Shown: positions 27,152 to 40,879, counted from the first letter of the stretch. The stretch is DNA of 64,000 bases from Otis tarda (GCA_026413225.1 CM048552.1:189692053-189756052); one strand, 5' to 3'. Numbers and translations: made by a program. Notes: generated from the letters alone by a model not told the origin.

Positions 27152-28330
27152 GACAGCCAATATGGCTTCACGAAGGGCAGATCGTGCCTGACCAATTTGG
27201 TCGCCTTCTATGATGGGGTGACAGCATCAGTGGACAAGGGACGAGCAATGGACATCATCTACCTGGACTTGTGCTAGGCATTTGACACTGTCCCGCATGA
27301 CATCCCTCTCTCTAAAATGGAGAGACGTGGCTTTGATAGACGGACCACTCTGTGGATAGGGAACTGGCTGGATGGCTGCACTCAGAGAGTGGTGGTCAAC
27401 GGCTCAATGTCCAAGTGGAGATCGGTCATGAGTGGCGTCCCTCAAGGGTCCGTGTTGGGCTCGGCCCTGTTCAAAATCTTTGTGGGCGACATGGACAGTG
27501 GGATAGAGGGCACCCTCAGCAAGTTCACCGACGACACCAAGCTGTGTGGTGCCGTCGACAAGCTGGAAGGGAGGGATGCCATCCAGAGAGACATTGACAG
27601 GATGGAGAGGTGGGCCCGTGCCAACCTCATGAAGTTCAGCCAGGCCAAGTGCAAGGTCCTACATGTGGGTCAAGGCAATCCCAAGCACAAATATAGGCTG
27701 GGTGGAGAATGGATCGAGAGCAGCCCTGAGGAGAAGGACTTGGGAGTGCTGGTGGACGAGAAGCTCAACATGAGCGGGCAATGCGCCCTTGCGGCCCAGA
27801 AGGCCAACCGCATCCTGGGCTGCATCAAGAGGAGCGTGGCCAGCAGGTCGAGGGAGGTGATTCTTCCCCTCTACGCCACTTTCATGAGACCCCACCTGGA
27901 GTACTGCGTCCAGTTCTGGAGCCCCCAACATAAGAAGGACATGGACCAGTTGGAGAAGGTCCAGAGGAGGGCCACAAAGATGATCAGAGGGCTGGAGCAC
28001 CTCTCCTATGAGGACAGGCTGAGAGAGTTGGGGCTGTTCAGCCTGGAGAAGAGGAGGCTCCAGGGAGACCTGATAGCGGTCTTCCAGTACCTCAAGGGGG
28101 CCTACAGGAAAGGCAGGGAGAGACTGTTCAGTAGGGCCTGTTGCGATAGGATGAGGGGTAATGGTTTCAAAATAGAGAGAGATAGATTTAGGTTAATATT
28201 AGGAAAAAAATTTTTACAATGAGGGTGGTAGAACACTGGAACAGGTTGCCCAGAGAGGTGGTGGATGCCCCATCCCTGGAAACATTCAAGGCCAGGCTGG
28301 ATGAGGCTCTGAGCAACCTGATATAGTTGG
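27152..28330 (+). pseudogene. CR1 ORF2 reverse transcriptase remnant, stop plus frameshift
   Basis: A TAG at 27275-27277 interrupts motif A (context LDLC-stop-AFD), replacing the usual Lys or Ser-Lys region. After it a 301-codon frame (27317-28222) carries [10 protein letters not shown] and FTDD, where most copies have FADD; both Asp residues remain. Near 28193 a small deletion in the [10 protein letters not shown] region shifts the frame and removes the native C-terminus. Non-functional. Confidence 0.9.
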
Positions 28331-28412
28331 GAATGTCCCTGCTTCTGGCAGGGGGTTGGACTAGATGACCTTTGAAGGTCCCTTCCAACCCTAACCATTC
28401 TATATTCCATGG
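27152..28412 (+). mobile_element. CR1 LINE, 5'-truncated
   Basis: Begins at the GACAGCCAATATGGCTTCAC word of ORF2, just before reverse-transcriptase motif A. It runs through the 3' UTR (GGACTAGATGACCTTTGAAG) to a short tail CCATTCTATA. Confidence 0.95.
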
Positions 28413-29340
28413 AAGGAAGAAAGGACTGGTTTCAAATCATCTCAATGTCCAGAGCTCCATACTCCACAGTACATCCTGAAAAAGAAAGCAGGGAGGAGTG
28501 GGTCTGTCTTTTTTGACAGCAAGTTTCCATTATTATTCCTTGCAGCACAGGAGCAGAAAAAAGAGTATTGTTGTGGAGGAACAAACCCTAGAGGGAAAAA
28601 TCACATGAAAATACTCCTATTCATGTTAGCTTGGATGTCTAGACAGAAAACGTGATAAGTTATCAGCAGCACATTAACTTAACACATGGCCTTTAAAGAT
28701 TTATATGCAAGCAATGAACTTGTTTTATATTTGTCCCTGGCACCACTCACTATCATTCTAAGCCAATAGCTGTAGATAGACTTGAGATTTGCAAATATCT
28801 TTAGCATCTTTATTTTTCTTTTATTGCTGGTCTGCTTTCTACACTGCTTCTCCCTTTAGGAATTCTTTATGCTTGTGCAAACTGAGAACTTTCTCCATGA
28901 GTTCTTGCCTTAATTCTGAACCAGGTATAATTTAAGAAGCTACAGACTATAGTTTTCAGGTTAAGCTTAGCAGAGAATGCACAGCCACAGAATATCTGAA
29001 ATAACAGGAAGCTTGCCCAAATTTGGGTTTGGAGATTGTAGGAAAACTGGCCATTGACAGAATGTATCTATTGCAACTTCCCTTCATCCAGAAGAGATAA
29101 ATTAGGAAAAAAATTACCAAGAAGCAATTGTATGTTTTTAAAAGACAGAGTATGCTGAGCTGCAAATATCTGCCATAGTGACACAAGGTGAATATGGCAG
29201 CATCGGCTCTTTCTATCACATGAACACACACAATGCAAATTGCTATACAAAAAAAAAAAAAAAAGGAGAAGGAGGTCCTCTATAATAAAGCTAAAACTTT
29301 ACACAGAAGTACACAGAATATAGTAGGGACAAAGGAGACA

Positions 29341-29567
29341 AATTACTTGCTGCAAATGTCCCTTAAATTTATATGAAACTAATAATTTCTTCTATGTTGA
29401 GAGAATAAACATAAATCACATAAATCCTTCAAACAGACACACATACTGGTGGACTGTCAGAAAAAGCAGATCACAGCATATATACAGCCTTTGCACACAC
29501 AATGAAAGCAAATTGGAAATGGAAGTGCATAAATTAAAGCTCCTGTTCATACCAATGCCTATTCCTG
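29341..29567 (+). repeat. Direct repeat, copy 1 (about 225 bp)
   Basis: Roughly 90% similar to 30619-30838 over its whole length. The shared words run in the same order: AATTACTTGCTGCAAATGTC, CTGTCAGAAAAAGCAGATC, CAGCATATATACAGCCTTTG and AAATTAAAGCTCCTG. It carries an extra 9-bp word (CACATAAAT) that copy 2 lacks. Flanks are not similar. Confidence 0.9.
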
Positions 29568-30618
29568 AAGTGTGGCACAGGACATCAAAGCTTCTGCTTC
29601 TGACTTTCTTTGACCTTAAGACAAGATACTTAAACCCATACGCAAAGACTTACCTGCATGCCTTCATTTTCAAGGAAGCTGAAATGTGGCTACCCATTTA
29701 AGGACTTACTCAAATTTCAGCACCCAAACAGGTTCTGTGTTTCTCCTTATTTCATTTAGTCACGCAATAAAATGTTAAAAATGTACTTACATGAGTTAGT
29801 AAAAAAATCAAAGTTTTATTTTAAGTGAAGAATATAAAGTTTTACTATTACAGATTCTCTCTGCATATTTTCTAAGGCTTTATAGTAGACTATCTTAATG
29901 ATGTTTTAAATGTCTTTTAAAAAGTGGTAGTTGAGATGGCTTAGTAAAAGGTTAACTGCTTTTGGATTCACTGCTATTGTCTGGCTAAGCCCCAAAGTAG
30001 TTTTTGTAATACCAAAGGAGACAGGCAACAACTTCATAATTAGGAATCAAACTTCTTAGTCAGAGCTTCATGTTTTACTGGAAAATGTGGGTTTTGGTTC
30101 ATAAGAACTGGAATTTTGATTGATTCGGACATCTAACTACCAATGACCAATTTTCATGTAAGTAGTTCACTCCCACCTTCCTTCCTCACCTCACCCTCTT
30201 CTCTATTGCCTGAATTATTCATGCAGTCAGACTAATGTCTTACCATCACAACTAAGCAAAGATTTTAGCTGCAAAAAAAGAACAATTGAAATTATGGGGG
30301 CTGACTATGTATCCTTCCCCCCCGCCCTCCACCATGGTTTACCATTCTTATTTTAAGAATGCAGACATATGCTGGGATTATTTTCAAGGTCATAGAATGC
30401 AAAAGAAATTGTGCAGGAAAATAAATACATAATAAGGATGACTTACATTAATTGGGAAAGATCTAGGAAGCCATCAAACCTCACTATTCCTCACTGATTA
30501 ATATTTTGTAGTATACTTCAGTTGTCTGCCATAGTGAAGTAAAAACATTGTATCTATGAGCCACAATCATTTCTTAGTCACAATTAATTTAACCTGGAAT
30601 TAGCCAGAATTTAAGAAC

Positions 30619-30838
30619 AATTACTTGCTGCAAATGTCCCTTAAGTTTATATGAAACTAATAATCTCTTCTCTGTTGAGAGAATGAACATAAATCCTTCA
30701 AACAGAAGCACATACTGGTAGACTGTCAGAAAAAGCAGATCACAGCATATATACAGCCTTTGCCCACACGATGAAAACAAACTGGAAAAGGAAGCACATA
30801 AATTAAAGCTCCTGGTCATATCAATGCCTATGCCTGGT
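30619..30838 (+). repeat. Direct repeat, copy 2 (about 220 bp)
   Basis: Second copy of the segment at 29341-29567, about 1.28 kb downstream and in the same orientation. It is either a local duplication or two insertions of an unrecognised dispersed repeat. I see no terminal inverted repeat, poly-A tail or target-site duplication. Confidence 0.9.
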
Positions 30839-31916
30839 AGATAGCTCCCACTGCACAATACACATACATGTAGCTGCATTCTCTGCCTCTTTAACACGAT
30901 TTTTCCTACAAAAAAAAATAGGTTAGGACCTCCCAATGGGTCTTCTGAGGATGAACAAAACAGAGTGACATTGTCTACAATGGGCCATAACCAAAGCCAC
31001 ATCACTCCACTCCATCCACAACAGGAATTTGAGCACTTGGAAGATGGTCTTGCTGTCAGGGCATAAATCCAGCTCAGATTTTGACAGTTAAAGTACTCAC
31101 ATGTGAATCAGCTTCACAGAGCAGGGACACTCCCAAACCCTGCACTTCTGCTTGTTCTGAAAATAGGCTAATGAAAGCTCTTAACAACTACCCAGTTACA
31201 TATTGCCTTCTCATAATCATGTACAGATGTTCACTACCTTATTATGATTTGTATCATCATAGTGACTGAAATCCTAGGCAACATGAAGGGCCTCTCATGG
31301 TAGATGACACACTAAAATGCACTATGAGTCAAAATCTCTGCTCTGAAGAGATAAATTAGGATTGAAATGCTGTGATTCCTGAATAGAGACATCGCAAAAC
31401 AGGGTTGTTGATGAAACGTCAACCCCAGAAGTCCACCTCGTCTCCAGAGTGGAGAAAATAATGTGCTAAACTACTTACAAATCACCCTCTGAACTGCTCC
31501 AGTAAAGACTGTGGTATTTAAGGCAGATGAAAACCAGTGACACTTTACTTTAAATCATGACACTGCAATTCTGCCACTTCACCAGCTGATAAACAGCAAG
31601 TTCAGCTGTCCTCATATGAGAGAGGGTGAAAGGAGAGGGAAGGCAACTTCATCAGCCATCTCACTTTCTTCTCCTTTCCTCATGAATTGAGGCTCAAAGC
31701 AGAATAGAATAATGAGCAATGGGAGGGAAGATGATTTTCCTACAGACTCACAATGGTTAGAGACAATATTTTGAACTCAGATTTTCACAGTGACATCTCA
31801 GCTTTGTAGCAGAGAATCCTCACAGCGTGTACTCATAAATCAGTTGATGGAAATCTAAGTTTTGCTCTGGTTAGAATTATAAATAATATGAGGAAGTGAT
31901 GTGCGTTGTTTCAGAC

Positions 31917-32487
31917 TACTGAGTACACTTTCAGTGGCTTTGGCTGGATAGAGTTAATTTTCTTCATAATATCTGGTATGGGGCTATGTTTTGGACTTGT
32001 GCTGAAAATAGAGCAGTGCTTACACAGAGTCAAGGCCTTTTCTGCTTCTCACAGCACCCTGTCAACAAGTAGACTGGAGGTACACAAGAAGTTAGGAGGG
32101 GACATAGCTGGGACAGCTGACTCCAGCTGACCAAAGGGATATTCCATACCATATGATGTCATGCCCAGTATATAAAGCTAGGGAAAGAAGAAGAGGGACA
32201 TTTGGAGGGATGCCATTTGTCTTCCCAAGTAACCATTATGTGTGATGGAGCCCTGCTTTCCTGGAGATGGCTGAACATCTGCCTGTTGATGGGAAGTAGT
32301 TAATGAATGCTTGATTTAACTTCGCTTGCATGTGCAGCTTTTGCTTTACCTATTAAACTGTCTTTATCTCAAACCACCAGGTTTCTCACTTTTACCTTTC
32401 TGATTCTCTCCAGCATCCCCCCAGGAGGGAGTGAGCAAGCAGCTGTGTGGGGCTGAGCTGCCTACCAGTGTAAACCACAAAATACTG
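31917..32487 (+). mobile_element. Solo LTR, family B
   Basis: Contains the well-known avian LTR text: GGCTGGATAGAGTTAATTTT near 31942, CCAAAGGGATATTCCATACC near 32134, a GTATATAAAGCT TATA box near 32169, and CCTATTAAACTGTCTTTATC near 32349. The end is placed at 32482 by comparison with the inverted copy at 36781. TACTG lies directly after this end (32483-32487) and also at 31917-31921, giving a candidate 5-bp duplication. The terminal bases have decayed (starts AGTACAC, ends AAAA), so the ends are less certain than in family A. No internal retroviral genes. Confidence 0.82.
32169..32177 (+). promoter_or_regulatory. TATA box of family-B LTR
   Basis: TATATAAAG within the conserved block that follows ATATGATGTCATGC. 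The TGATGTCA word just upstream resembles a CRE/ATF site. Confidence 0.6.
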
Positions 32488-32713
32488 TGGATTGAACTTA
32501 CTGTGGTAAGCTCAGTCTTATACTGCTTTTTTTTTCTCAGAAAACTATGCAAAAAAAAAAAAAAACCAGATGAATTAAATAAGAGCTGTAAGAGAAAACC
32601 TGACAGGCTAAAGAAAGCCGTGTGTCTCAAGGAATATCACTGTGGTTACAATAGTTTAAAATACTTTTTTTCTAAATGTTGAAAACATTTTAATATTTTT
32701 TTTTATTCAACAA

Positions 32714-33425
32714 GGTTAAGTGCAAAGTCCTACACCTGGGGAGAAATAACCCCAGGCACTGGCATATGCTGGGGGCCACCCATGTGGGAAGCAACTAGGC
32801 AGAAAATGACGTGGGTGTCCTGGTAGACACAGAGTTGAACATGAGCCAGCAATGTGCCTTTGTTGTAAAGAAGGCAAATGTTATCCTGGGCTGCATTAGG
32901 AGCGTTGCCAGCAGGTCAAGGTGATCCTTCCCTTCTGCTCAGCACTTGTGAGGCTGCACCTGGAGTGCTGGGTGCAGTTGTGGGCTCCCCAGTACAAGAG
33001 ACATGGACACACAGGAGAGTTCAGCAAGGGGCTGTGAAGATGATGAAGGGACTGGAGCATTTGTCCTATGAAAAGAGGCTGAGAGAGCTGGGACTGTTCA
33101 GGCTTCAGAAAAGAAGGCTCAGAGAGATTTTATCTGTGTGTATAAACACCTGAAGGGAGGGTTTAAAAAGGACAGAGCCAGGCACTTCAGTGGTGCCCAG
33201 TGACAGGACATGAGACAATGGGCATAAAGTGAAACAGAGGTGCTGTCTGAACATCAGGAAACACTTTTTTTTTTATGGTGAGGGTGACCAAGCACTGGCT
33301 TGCACAGGAAGGCTGTGGAGCCCCTCATCCTCACCTGGCTCCAGGTGGCCTGCCTGAGCAGGGGAGCTGGACCAGATGACTTCCAGACATCCCTTCCAAC
33401 CTCAACCATTCTGCGCTTCTGTGAA
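32714..33425 (+). mobile_element. Old, diverged CR1 3' fragment
   Basis: Collinear with CR1 ORF2 C-terminus and 3' UTR but with many substitutions and indels. AAGTGCAAAGTCCTACACCTGG opens it, ATCCTGGGCTGCATTAGGAG and GGACTGGAGCATTTGTCCTATG follow, and it ends CTTCCAACCTCAACCATTCTG. The remnant frame 32878-33153 keeps [17 protein letters not shown]. It belongs to an older subfamily than the copies at 22.9, 27.2 and 52.2 kb. Confidence 0.85.
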
Positions 33426-36400
33426 AATAAGTCATTATATCAATATTTACAAGTGCATGCTCATTTGTAACTTATTTCATCTTATTTTATGAAGTAGATG
33501 TAAAGAATGAAATGCAGAAGAGACTTATCACACCACACTGTCACATACCTTGTCATGTGGATACTTAAAATCTTTCATTTTTGTTGACCATAAGTCTTTA
33601 GTACACTAAGACCAGCACTCACCTTACTTAACTCTATTTCCCTAGGTAACTAAGTAAATTAGTTGTCTGGGCTCCTGCTACAGGCAGCATAGTTCATTCC
33701 ACGCATTGTTAACCATGGTTACATGGGTGCTTTTATGCAAAAGAAACCTGAACTGCCACAAAAGGCATGTTTCCACATTCCACAGGCTCCTGCATCCCTC
33801 CATGGAGACAGGTAGTATGCTGGACTCTGACCTTGCTGCTAAAAGAGACACGGAGCAATGGGAGAAATGGGGCATGAGGGGACACCTGCTTCAGCAGCAG
33901 CCCAGAGGCATGATAGCTTAATGGGCGCCTCTGACCATCACCTCGGTCTACTTCTCTCCAGGGGCTATCGAGGAAGTTTTTAAAAATAGCTCAGACTAGC
34001 CTGTCTGTGAGACAGAAATGCATCTCTTCTGCTGTAATTAAATGCATTTCTTATTAAATCTGATCAACTCAGCTGTGCCCCAGCCAGTGGCAAAACCCTA
34101 CAGTCTTCAGTGGTTCAGAATCAAGCCTTGTGTATCTGCACACAGTTCCTAGTGATGAAAATATATGCACAAAAGAAAGGTAGAATTTTATTTTTGTTAC
34201 TTTGATCAGACACCTTTAGGTCAATTGTTGGTATTTTAAATTTACTGAGAGTATGAATCAAAACTCCTGTTACTGTGATCTACCTAGTGCTAGATCCAAA
34301 TAAAAGTGAATGTAAATGATAAATCTTCAGAAAGCACCTGCCTAAAAGTTCTACTTAGGCACAGAAAAATATATTCATGCATATAACAAAGAATGTGCTA
34401 ATTATCAGGAATTAACTAAACAAGAAACATGCTGTCTTTGTGATAATAATATCATTCTCAAAAACTCTCCCAGAAGGAATGAGATCAGATTCCAGTAATT
34501 TTTAATATGGTCATTTTTCATCTATTCATTAATCTAATTACTTCATCATTTACAATTACATTTATATTAAAGATTTGCATATTTAACTCATTGGACATCT
34601 GTCTATTGCCTTCAGTCTAGCTTGTCTGACACAATCATATAAATGTTCTCATATGTCAATTACTTCATTCTAGTAAACACAGAAAAGGGATGAGGATGCC
34701 AACAAATATTGCTAAGCTTCTTCCATAACTGAATCACCGTGGCACAAAAAAAATCAAATACTATAAAAGAATTACTAGGAATCCGTCATGAGAAACAGCT
34801 GCATAGTTCTCCAGACTGGATTAAAGCAAACTAGCTAATGTTGGAACCTCTGGGGCTATGACTCAAAGGAGAAACAGACTGTTTGTGAATATTCAGGCTA
34901 CTTCTCAGTCTCTGCTTTCAGTGTTGCACAGCAATACCTTGCCATCCTACGGCTCCAAGCAATGACCTACTGACTGTTTTATGTCCAGAAGTCCTAGAGA
35001 AGTGCCAGGTGCACATGTGCAAATCTGTTATATATACACAGGCAGCCTAATGCAGGGCACACAGGAAACTAAGCATCTCTAGATTTCTAAAACTTTCTAT
35101 CCAAAGTTCATTCCTGTTCAAAGAGCAGGCAAAAAGTGAGCTTAAAACTATCCTACCAGATATGTCAGCATCTGTCAGAAATACGACGATCTGCATTCAC
35201 GTAAGTGAAGAAAGCTGCAGAAACTATTCAATACCTTTTGAATACTGAAATCACTGATTCATTACACTATTTGGCCATGTTCTCAAACTGTGAAAGCTAC
35301 TATGGACTTTGGTGTGGCCAGCTTACTGTAGCTTTCCTTACTGAATGTTGATTTTGTAACAAATATGACTATCAGAAACAGACTAGACATGGGATCCATC
35401 TCACCTGACTTTAGACCTTTATACAGAAACATTACCATTATGGTTAAAAAACCAGATACTTCTATGGCATGGTTTACTGCTCTATCTTTGATGAACACTC
35501 CAAGATGAGAGTTGAACCTTTTTAGGATTGATTGTTTCATACCCTTGAGCAGAGATTTATCTCATTGTCTTTCAGCTACTCAAAAATTTACAAATCTAAA
35601 CTGAACAGCAAGGTCCCCTCAACACTCACTGGGGAAAGACAAGAATGTCCAGAAGGTGGTCTTATCTTGATGTTGACATCTAAGGCAGGAAAAATGGAAG
35701 GCTATGGAAGAAAGTCACATCATTTCTTAGCTTCATCATTCGTCCTAAAAGCATAGCAGCCTAGTGTGTGAACATCTTTCCATAATTATATATTAATTCA
35801 GATCAAAAAGTAAATTATCCCACTACTTATATCAAAGGTGAGCAGGTCTATCTCTTAAGAGTTTTCCTCTAAACATAAAGAGAAGATAAATATGAATACT
35901 CAGTTAATTTATATAAACAACAAAAGAAAAGAAAATTCAAATTTTACTAGGTTGAGAAAAGTGCTTTCTTCTTTGAGACTTGTTTTTTACTATATTGGAC
36001 TGTAATCCATACAAAACACCATTGAACAATCTCTGGTAGTAATGTTCAGAAAGCGTTAACTCCATTGCCCTGCACATCAGTCCTACGGTCTGAGTTCCTG
36101 AAGAAAATAACAGGTAGATGGAAACAAGCTGCCTTGAATATAAACTAGGAAAAAGATGTCTGACAGTGATATGTAAAAATAACTACTTCTAGTACCTTGT
36201 GGCCACACCAGTCTCAGCCTGTCATGGACTGTAATTTCCTATAAGCAAGGCAGCAGAAAACCCAGGACCCATACAGACTCTTTACTACGCAATCTATAGA
36301 GAGACAAGGAATGTCTTTTGCTTCTGTGGCTCATCAAAGGAACTCAGTTACGTACAACAAATCTGTGACACAGTGACTCATTCTGCAACCTCTGCCTTTA

Positions 36401-36775
36401 TGTTATGCCGCTTTGACTCATTGAACCTACAGTCATATGTGGCTACTGTGTGAACAGCCCAAGTTGCTAGAGTCGGCTTAATTAATGACAAAACAAGGAT
36501 TGATGCACCACCTCCATGCAGACAGCTTCCCTACCTTCCTGTTTGCTTCTGCGTCAAAGGCAAAGTAGTAACATTAACTTATGGCCCTCAGAGTGCTAGG
36601 ACCTGATAGAGTTTATCAGCTACCTAGATAATCTGCAGAAACACTGCAGAAAAATGCCTGCAGGTAGACTGCAGGACAGAGGATTCTCAGTAATAGGCTA
36701 CCACATATTGACACAAGTCTCAATTTTCAAATGTTTTGCTAAGAATACAAAGCCCTTTTATTTGCTAAAACTTTC
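33426..36775. other. Intergenic, no gene seen
   Basis: AT-rich unique-looking DNA. Small frames (for example 33706-33921 and 35283-35540) show no recognisable domain or repeat similarity. Confidence 0.55.
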
Positions 36776-37438
36776 CCTAGTGTCGTGGTTTAACCCCAGC
36801 CAGCAACTAACCCCACACAGCCGCTCACTCACTCCCCACTGGTGGGAAGGGGGAAAGAATCGGAAGAGTAAAAGTGAGAAAACTGGTGGATTGAGATAAA
36901 GACAGTTTAATAGGTAAAGCAAAAGCTGCTTACGCAAGCAAAGCTAAACAAGGAATTCACTCACTACTTCCCATCAGCAGGCAGGTGTTCAGTCATCTCT
37001 AGGAAAGCAGGGCTCCATCACGCGTAATGGTTCCTTGGGAAGACAAATGCCATCACTCTGAACATCTCCCCTTCCTTCTTCTTCCTCCAGCTTTATATGC
37101 TGAGCATGACATCATACAGTCTGGAATATCCCTTTGGTCAGTTGGGGTCAGCTGTCTCTGCTGTACCCCCTCTCAATTTCTTGTGCACCTCCACCCACTC
37201 ACTGGTGGGCTGCTGTGAGAGGCAGAAAAGGCCTTGACGCTGTGTCAGCACTGCTCAGCAGTCACTAAAACATCCCTGTGTTACAAACACTGTTTTCAGC
37301 ACAAGTTATGCCAGCAGACCATTTTAGATGTGCAACAGCGAAGAAGGTGGAAGCAGAGGAAAACCAACAAAATAAACATTTTTTTCTGAGTACAGTCTGT
37401 ATTTGTCATATAAAGTTCTTCATCTCAAGAACACCTAG
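36776..37438 (-). mobile_element. Solo LTR, family B, inverted copy
   Basis: Reverse-strand copy of the LTR at 31922-32482. Its 3' end is at 36781 (TGTCGTGGTTTAACCCC, complement of ...ACCACGACA). The TATA region lies near 37092 (AGCTTTATATGC) and the complement of CCAAAGGGATATTCC near 37122. Similarity is clear to about 37330 and then fades. A CCTAG at 36776-36780 recurs at 37434-37438 directly after an ACA, which would make a 653-bp element with a 5-bp duplication. The right end is therefore probable, not certain. Confidence 0.72.
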
Positions 37439-40404
37439 TTCACCATCCAGGATTTCAGTTGGCAGATTTGTTGCAGGTAATCTTGGAGATACTGGAGTTG
37501 GAGAGTTATGAGTACAGACCTAACAGCTCAATTTGTTCCCTGTAAATCAGTGTGGCGAGCATGGAGATCTCTGTCCAAATGACAACCTGCAGATTGACTT
37601 CCCTGGTTCCTTGCTTCCAGCTGCTACAAGATGTGCCTTGCCAAGGGCAAGAAGACTAGTTTACAGTTTTACCTTCCTTTTAAAATGAATGGTTTGTTTC
37701 ATTCAAAAATTACTTTCTTGTTATCATCCTATGGCTTATGGCTGTTTTTGCCAGTTGTTCATGTCAAGTTTCTTCATCACACATAATACACAGAAATACA
37801 GAAAAGTAAGGCCTGCAGCCAAAATAATTTCCCACTGAACCATGAAAACACTGAAACACGAAAAGTCAGTGAGAATGCCATACAGTGACTCAGCAGGAAA
37901 CATTTAAGATGCAGATGAATGTGAGTTAGAGACACAGAGAGTTTATTGACAGTATTGACAGCTACGCGTCTCTCTGAGAGAGACACGTCAAACCATCGGC
38001 TCTGAAACATCATACTCTCAAACTGGAAATCTAAAATGAAGAATGATTTTTTGTTCATATGGCAATCTGCATGGATTTGAAAAGAAAAGTGTAATATTAG
38101 TTAAAGCAGATATTAACACATAAAATACTCTAAAGTGAGGACAGTGTGGGAACTTAAGAACTGCCTTTCCAGCTACAAAAACAAGTTCATTTGATTCTAG
38201 CAGTGGCCACTAGCACCTGATTTAAGGAAAAGAGCAGAAAAATGTAAGTATAGAGGAATCATCTTCTAGTAATATCTCTTTGTTCCCAACAATCATCAGT
38301 CCAGGGATATGCTGAGCCAGAATTTGCATCTAGACCACCATTTCTAACAGTTAAGCAGACCACCTTTTATCTGTTTGACTGATCCGAAATGCCCATTTTT
38401 GCTCTTTTTGTATGACGAGAAGTTGTGCAAAGTCATTCTCTCATTCAACTTCTCTAACAAAAGGTATTCAGAAAGCATGAAACTTAATGGCTTTTCACTA
38501 CTGAATACAAATGAGTTAGTAGTTCAGAAGTTTACCAGGACATATGGACATATTTTCCCTTTCTTCCTTTTTTTTTTTTTGCCATTTTACCATTTTTCCA
38601 ATTAGAGGTTCCAAAACTTACAGAGGAGTAGAAGGGGGCGGGGGGGGGAACAAAAAAAAAAACCCCAAAGAAAATAGCACAAATCTTAAAAGTTATTATA
38701 TTTTATTCAAATATAAAAAGGAACAAAGGAAAAAGTAGTGGTGGAAAAAGAACCCTAAACCATTTAGTCCACCTCTTGCTGAGTTTGCAAGATAATTCCA
38801 GTTGGAAACCCTAGCTAGACTGTACTCCAAACTATGTGGTTTTATCATTTATTTGTCCAAAGTACATCTACTGTATCTGCTATGCAAGCCACGTGCTGTT
38901 TGCACTGTGCTATTTCAGAGGGGGCAGGAAAGGAAAATCTATCAGCAGCAAATCTATCAGCAGCAAATATAACGAGGGAATGATATAATCTGTTTTTTAC
39001 TGAAACCTCTCCCATTCTTTCATGCCATTTTGAGCTCTCCATTTAAGTGCTTGGTCAACTTTCTCCACGTTTACAGAGGTTGCTCTTTTTTCTCAAAGTA
39101 GGACTGATAGGAAAGAGAGGGGTTTTTTTCTAAAATAACAACTGAAAACATGAAACAATTATTTCTTACTGCGTACATGTTCAACTGTTTTTTCTTTGGA
39201 TAGTTAGAACAACTCTGAAGCAACAAAATTAAGAGGTAAATATTACTGGTCAATTCAATTTAATTATGTGTTTTATGTGTCATCAATCAGTTGCAGTAAT
39301 CATACTCCTTTTACCTTATATTTCAGTGCAGTCATTTCAGTACCACTCAGCTGTAAAAATAAAATACCTTAAGCTAATAAAAAGTTCCTCTCTATGCAAC
39401 ACTTTTGTCACACAGGACTAGCTATGCCAGGACTAGGCAGACAACCTATGTGAGGAACAACATGTGACACTGATCAAAAGGGGCAGAAGGAAAAATTAAC
39501 CTGAGGAACCTCAAATAGGGAAAGAAGTGTTAATGTCAGCTAAACAACTTTTTCTCATATAGTCACATCGGCAATTTTTCCTGACTGTAATAATTAAAAG
39601 TGATAAAACCAAAATAATGAAAGTGTGAGGAAATCTGGAAATAAAACATGTAATATTCACCAAACAATACAATAAGTAACGCTTTTCAAAAAACTTCTGT
39701 GGAAAAACATTGTGCACAAAAGTGCATTGGTTACACAAGAGAAACCTGGCGCCTCTGTGATGCTGGTTTGCTGGCATCTGGAGAGCAGATTTTCCTCAGC
39801 CAGAACTGCCGTGTTGCAGGAGCAACACTTTGAGATAAAACCCACAGTCAGTGTGGCAGGGATTTCGGATTACCAGATCATGTAACCATTCATCTTCTAC
39901 CAAACTCTTTGTCACTCAGTTCACACGCAGAGCACCAATGCGCCAATGACTAACTGTTTAAGGTTTTATTTATTCTGTGTTCGCTCTCACGCATTATTCA
40001 TTGTATGATGTTCCAACACTACTCTGAAGACAAAACTGTCTGTTCCTGGGCATTTTTTCATGGTTATTTATGGTAACTGAAATTGTATCTGTCTCCTGAG
40101 CATATTGGGCATCACATGACACTTCAAAGGATAGCTCTCATTGACTTCCAACCAGCCGTGAGTGCTCAGCACTTCTCTAAATGTAACTGTAGTATCTCAG
40201 ACTGGGCAGCCATTTGTCGACTATTTATTGGCCACCAGAATATGATTTTTCCAGTGACAGAAACATAGGATTCTCCAGGGCTGCAGTCATACAAATAACT
40301 AATAAAATTAACTCTTGCAAATATTTACTAAGAGAAATGTTCCTATTTCAATAACAAGTTGTAGGTCCTGAAAGTTCCTGCAGAAAACCTAATTCATGTC
40401 CAAA
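37439..40404. other. Intergenic, no gene seen
   Basis: AT-rich. Contains a 14-T run near 38567, a G-rich then A-rich stretch at 38634-38672, and a 15-bp tandem duplication near 38937-38967 (unit with CTATCAGCAGCAAAT). No coding signal. Confidence 0.55.
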
Positions 40405-40879
40405 GTAGGTGTATTTGGTTTACGTCACAAGGTTTTCATACCAGGGGGGCTGGAGGAGTGGCTTCTGTGAGAAGACACCAGAAGCTGCCCCCATGTCAGA
40501 TACAGTCAGTTCCAGTCAGTTCCAAGATGAATGCACCCATGGCCAGAGTTGAGCCTATCAGTGACGTTGGTAGTGCCTCTATGATAAGATATTTAGGAAA
40601 GAGTAAAAAATGCTGCACATCAGCAGCTAGGGGAGAGGAATGAGAATATGTGAGAGGAACAATTCTGCAGACACCCAGGTCAGTGAAGAAGGAGGGGGAG
40701 GAGGTGCTGTAGGCTCCAGAGCAGAGTTTCCCCTGCAGCCCATGGTGAAGACCATGGTGAGGCCGGCTGTCCCCCTGCAGCCCATGGAGGCCCATGGAGG
40801 AGCAGAGATCCACCTGCAGCCCATGGAGGATGTCACGCTGGGGCAGGCAGATGCCCAAAGGAGGCTGTGGCCCTGTGAG

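Larger units (their letters stand above)
28413..31916. other. Intergenic, contains a duplicated 225-bp segment
   Basis: AT-rich DNA with a 16-A run near 29250 and the direct repeat pair described separately. The 138-codon frame at 30589-31005 (-) overlaps one repeat copy and has no recognisable domain. I regard it as chance. Confidence 0.5.

Noticed and set aside
30589..31005. 138-codon frame on the minus strand
   Set aside because: Overlaps one copy of the direct repeat, has an odd composition rich in hydrophobic and Cys residues, and shows no motif. The other repeat copy does not keep a similarly long frame.
37331..37433. Certain assignment of this stretch to the inverted family-B LTR
   Set aside because: Similarity to the sister LTR fades after about 37330. 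Only the CCTAG duplication and the ACA end support inclusion, so it is reported as probable only.
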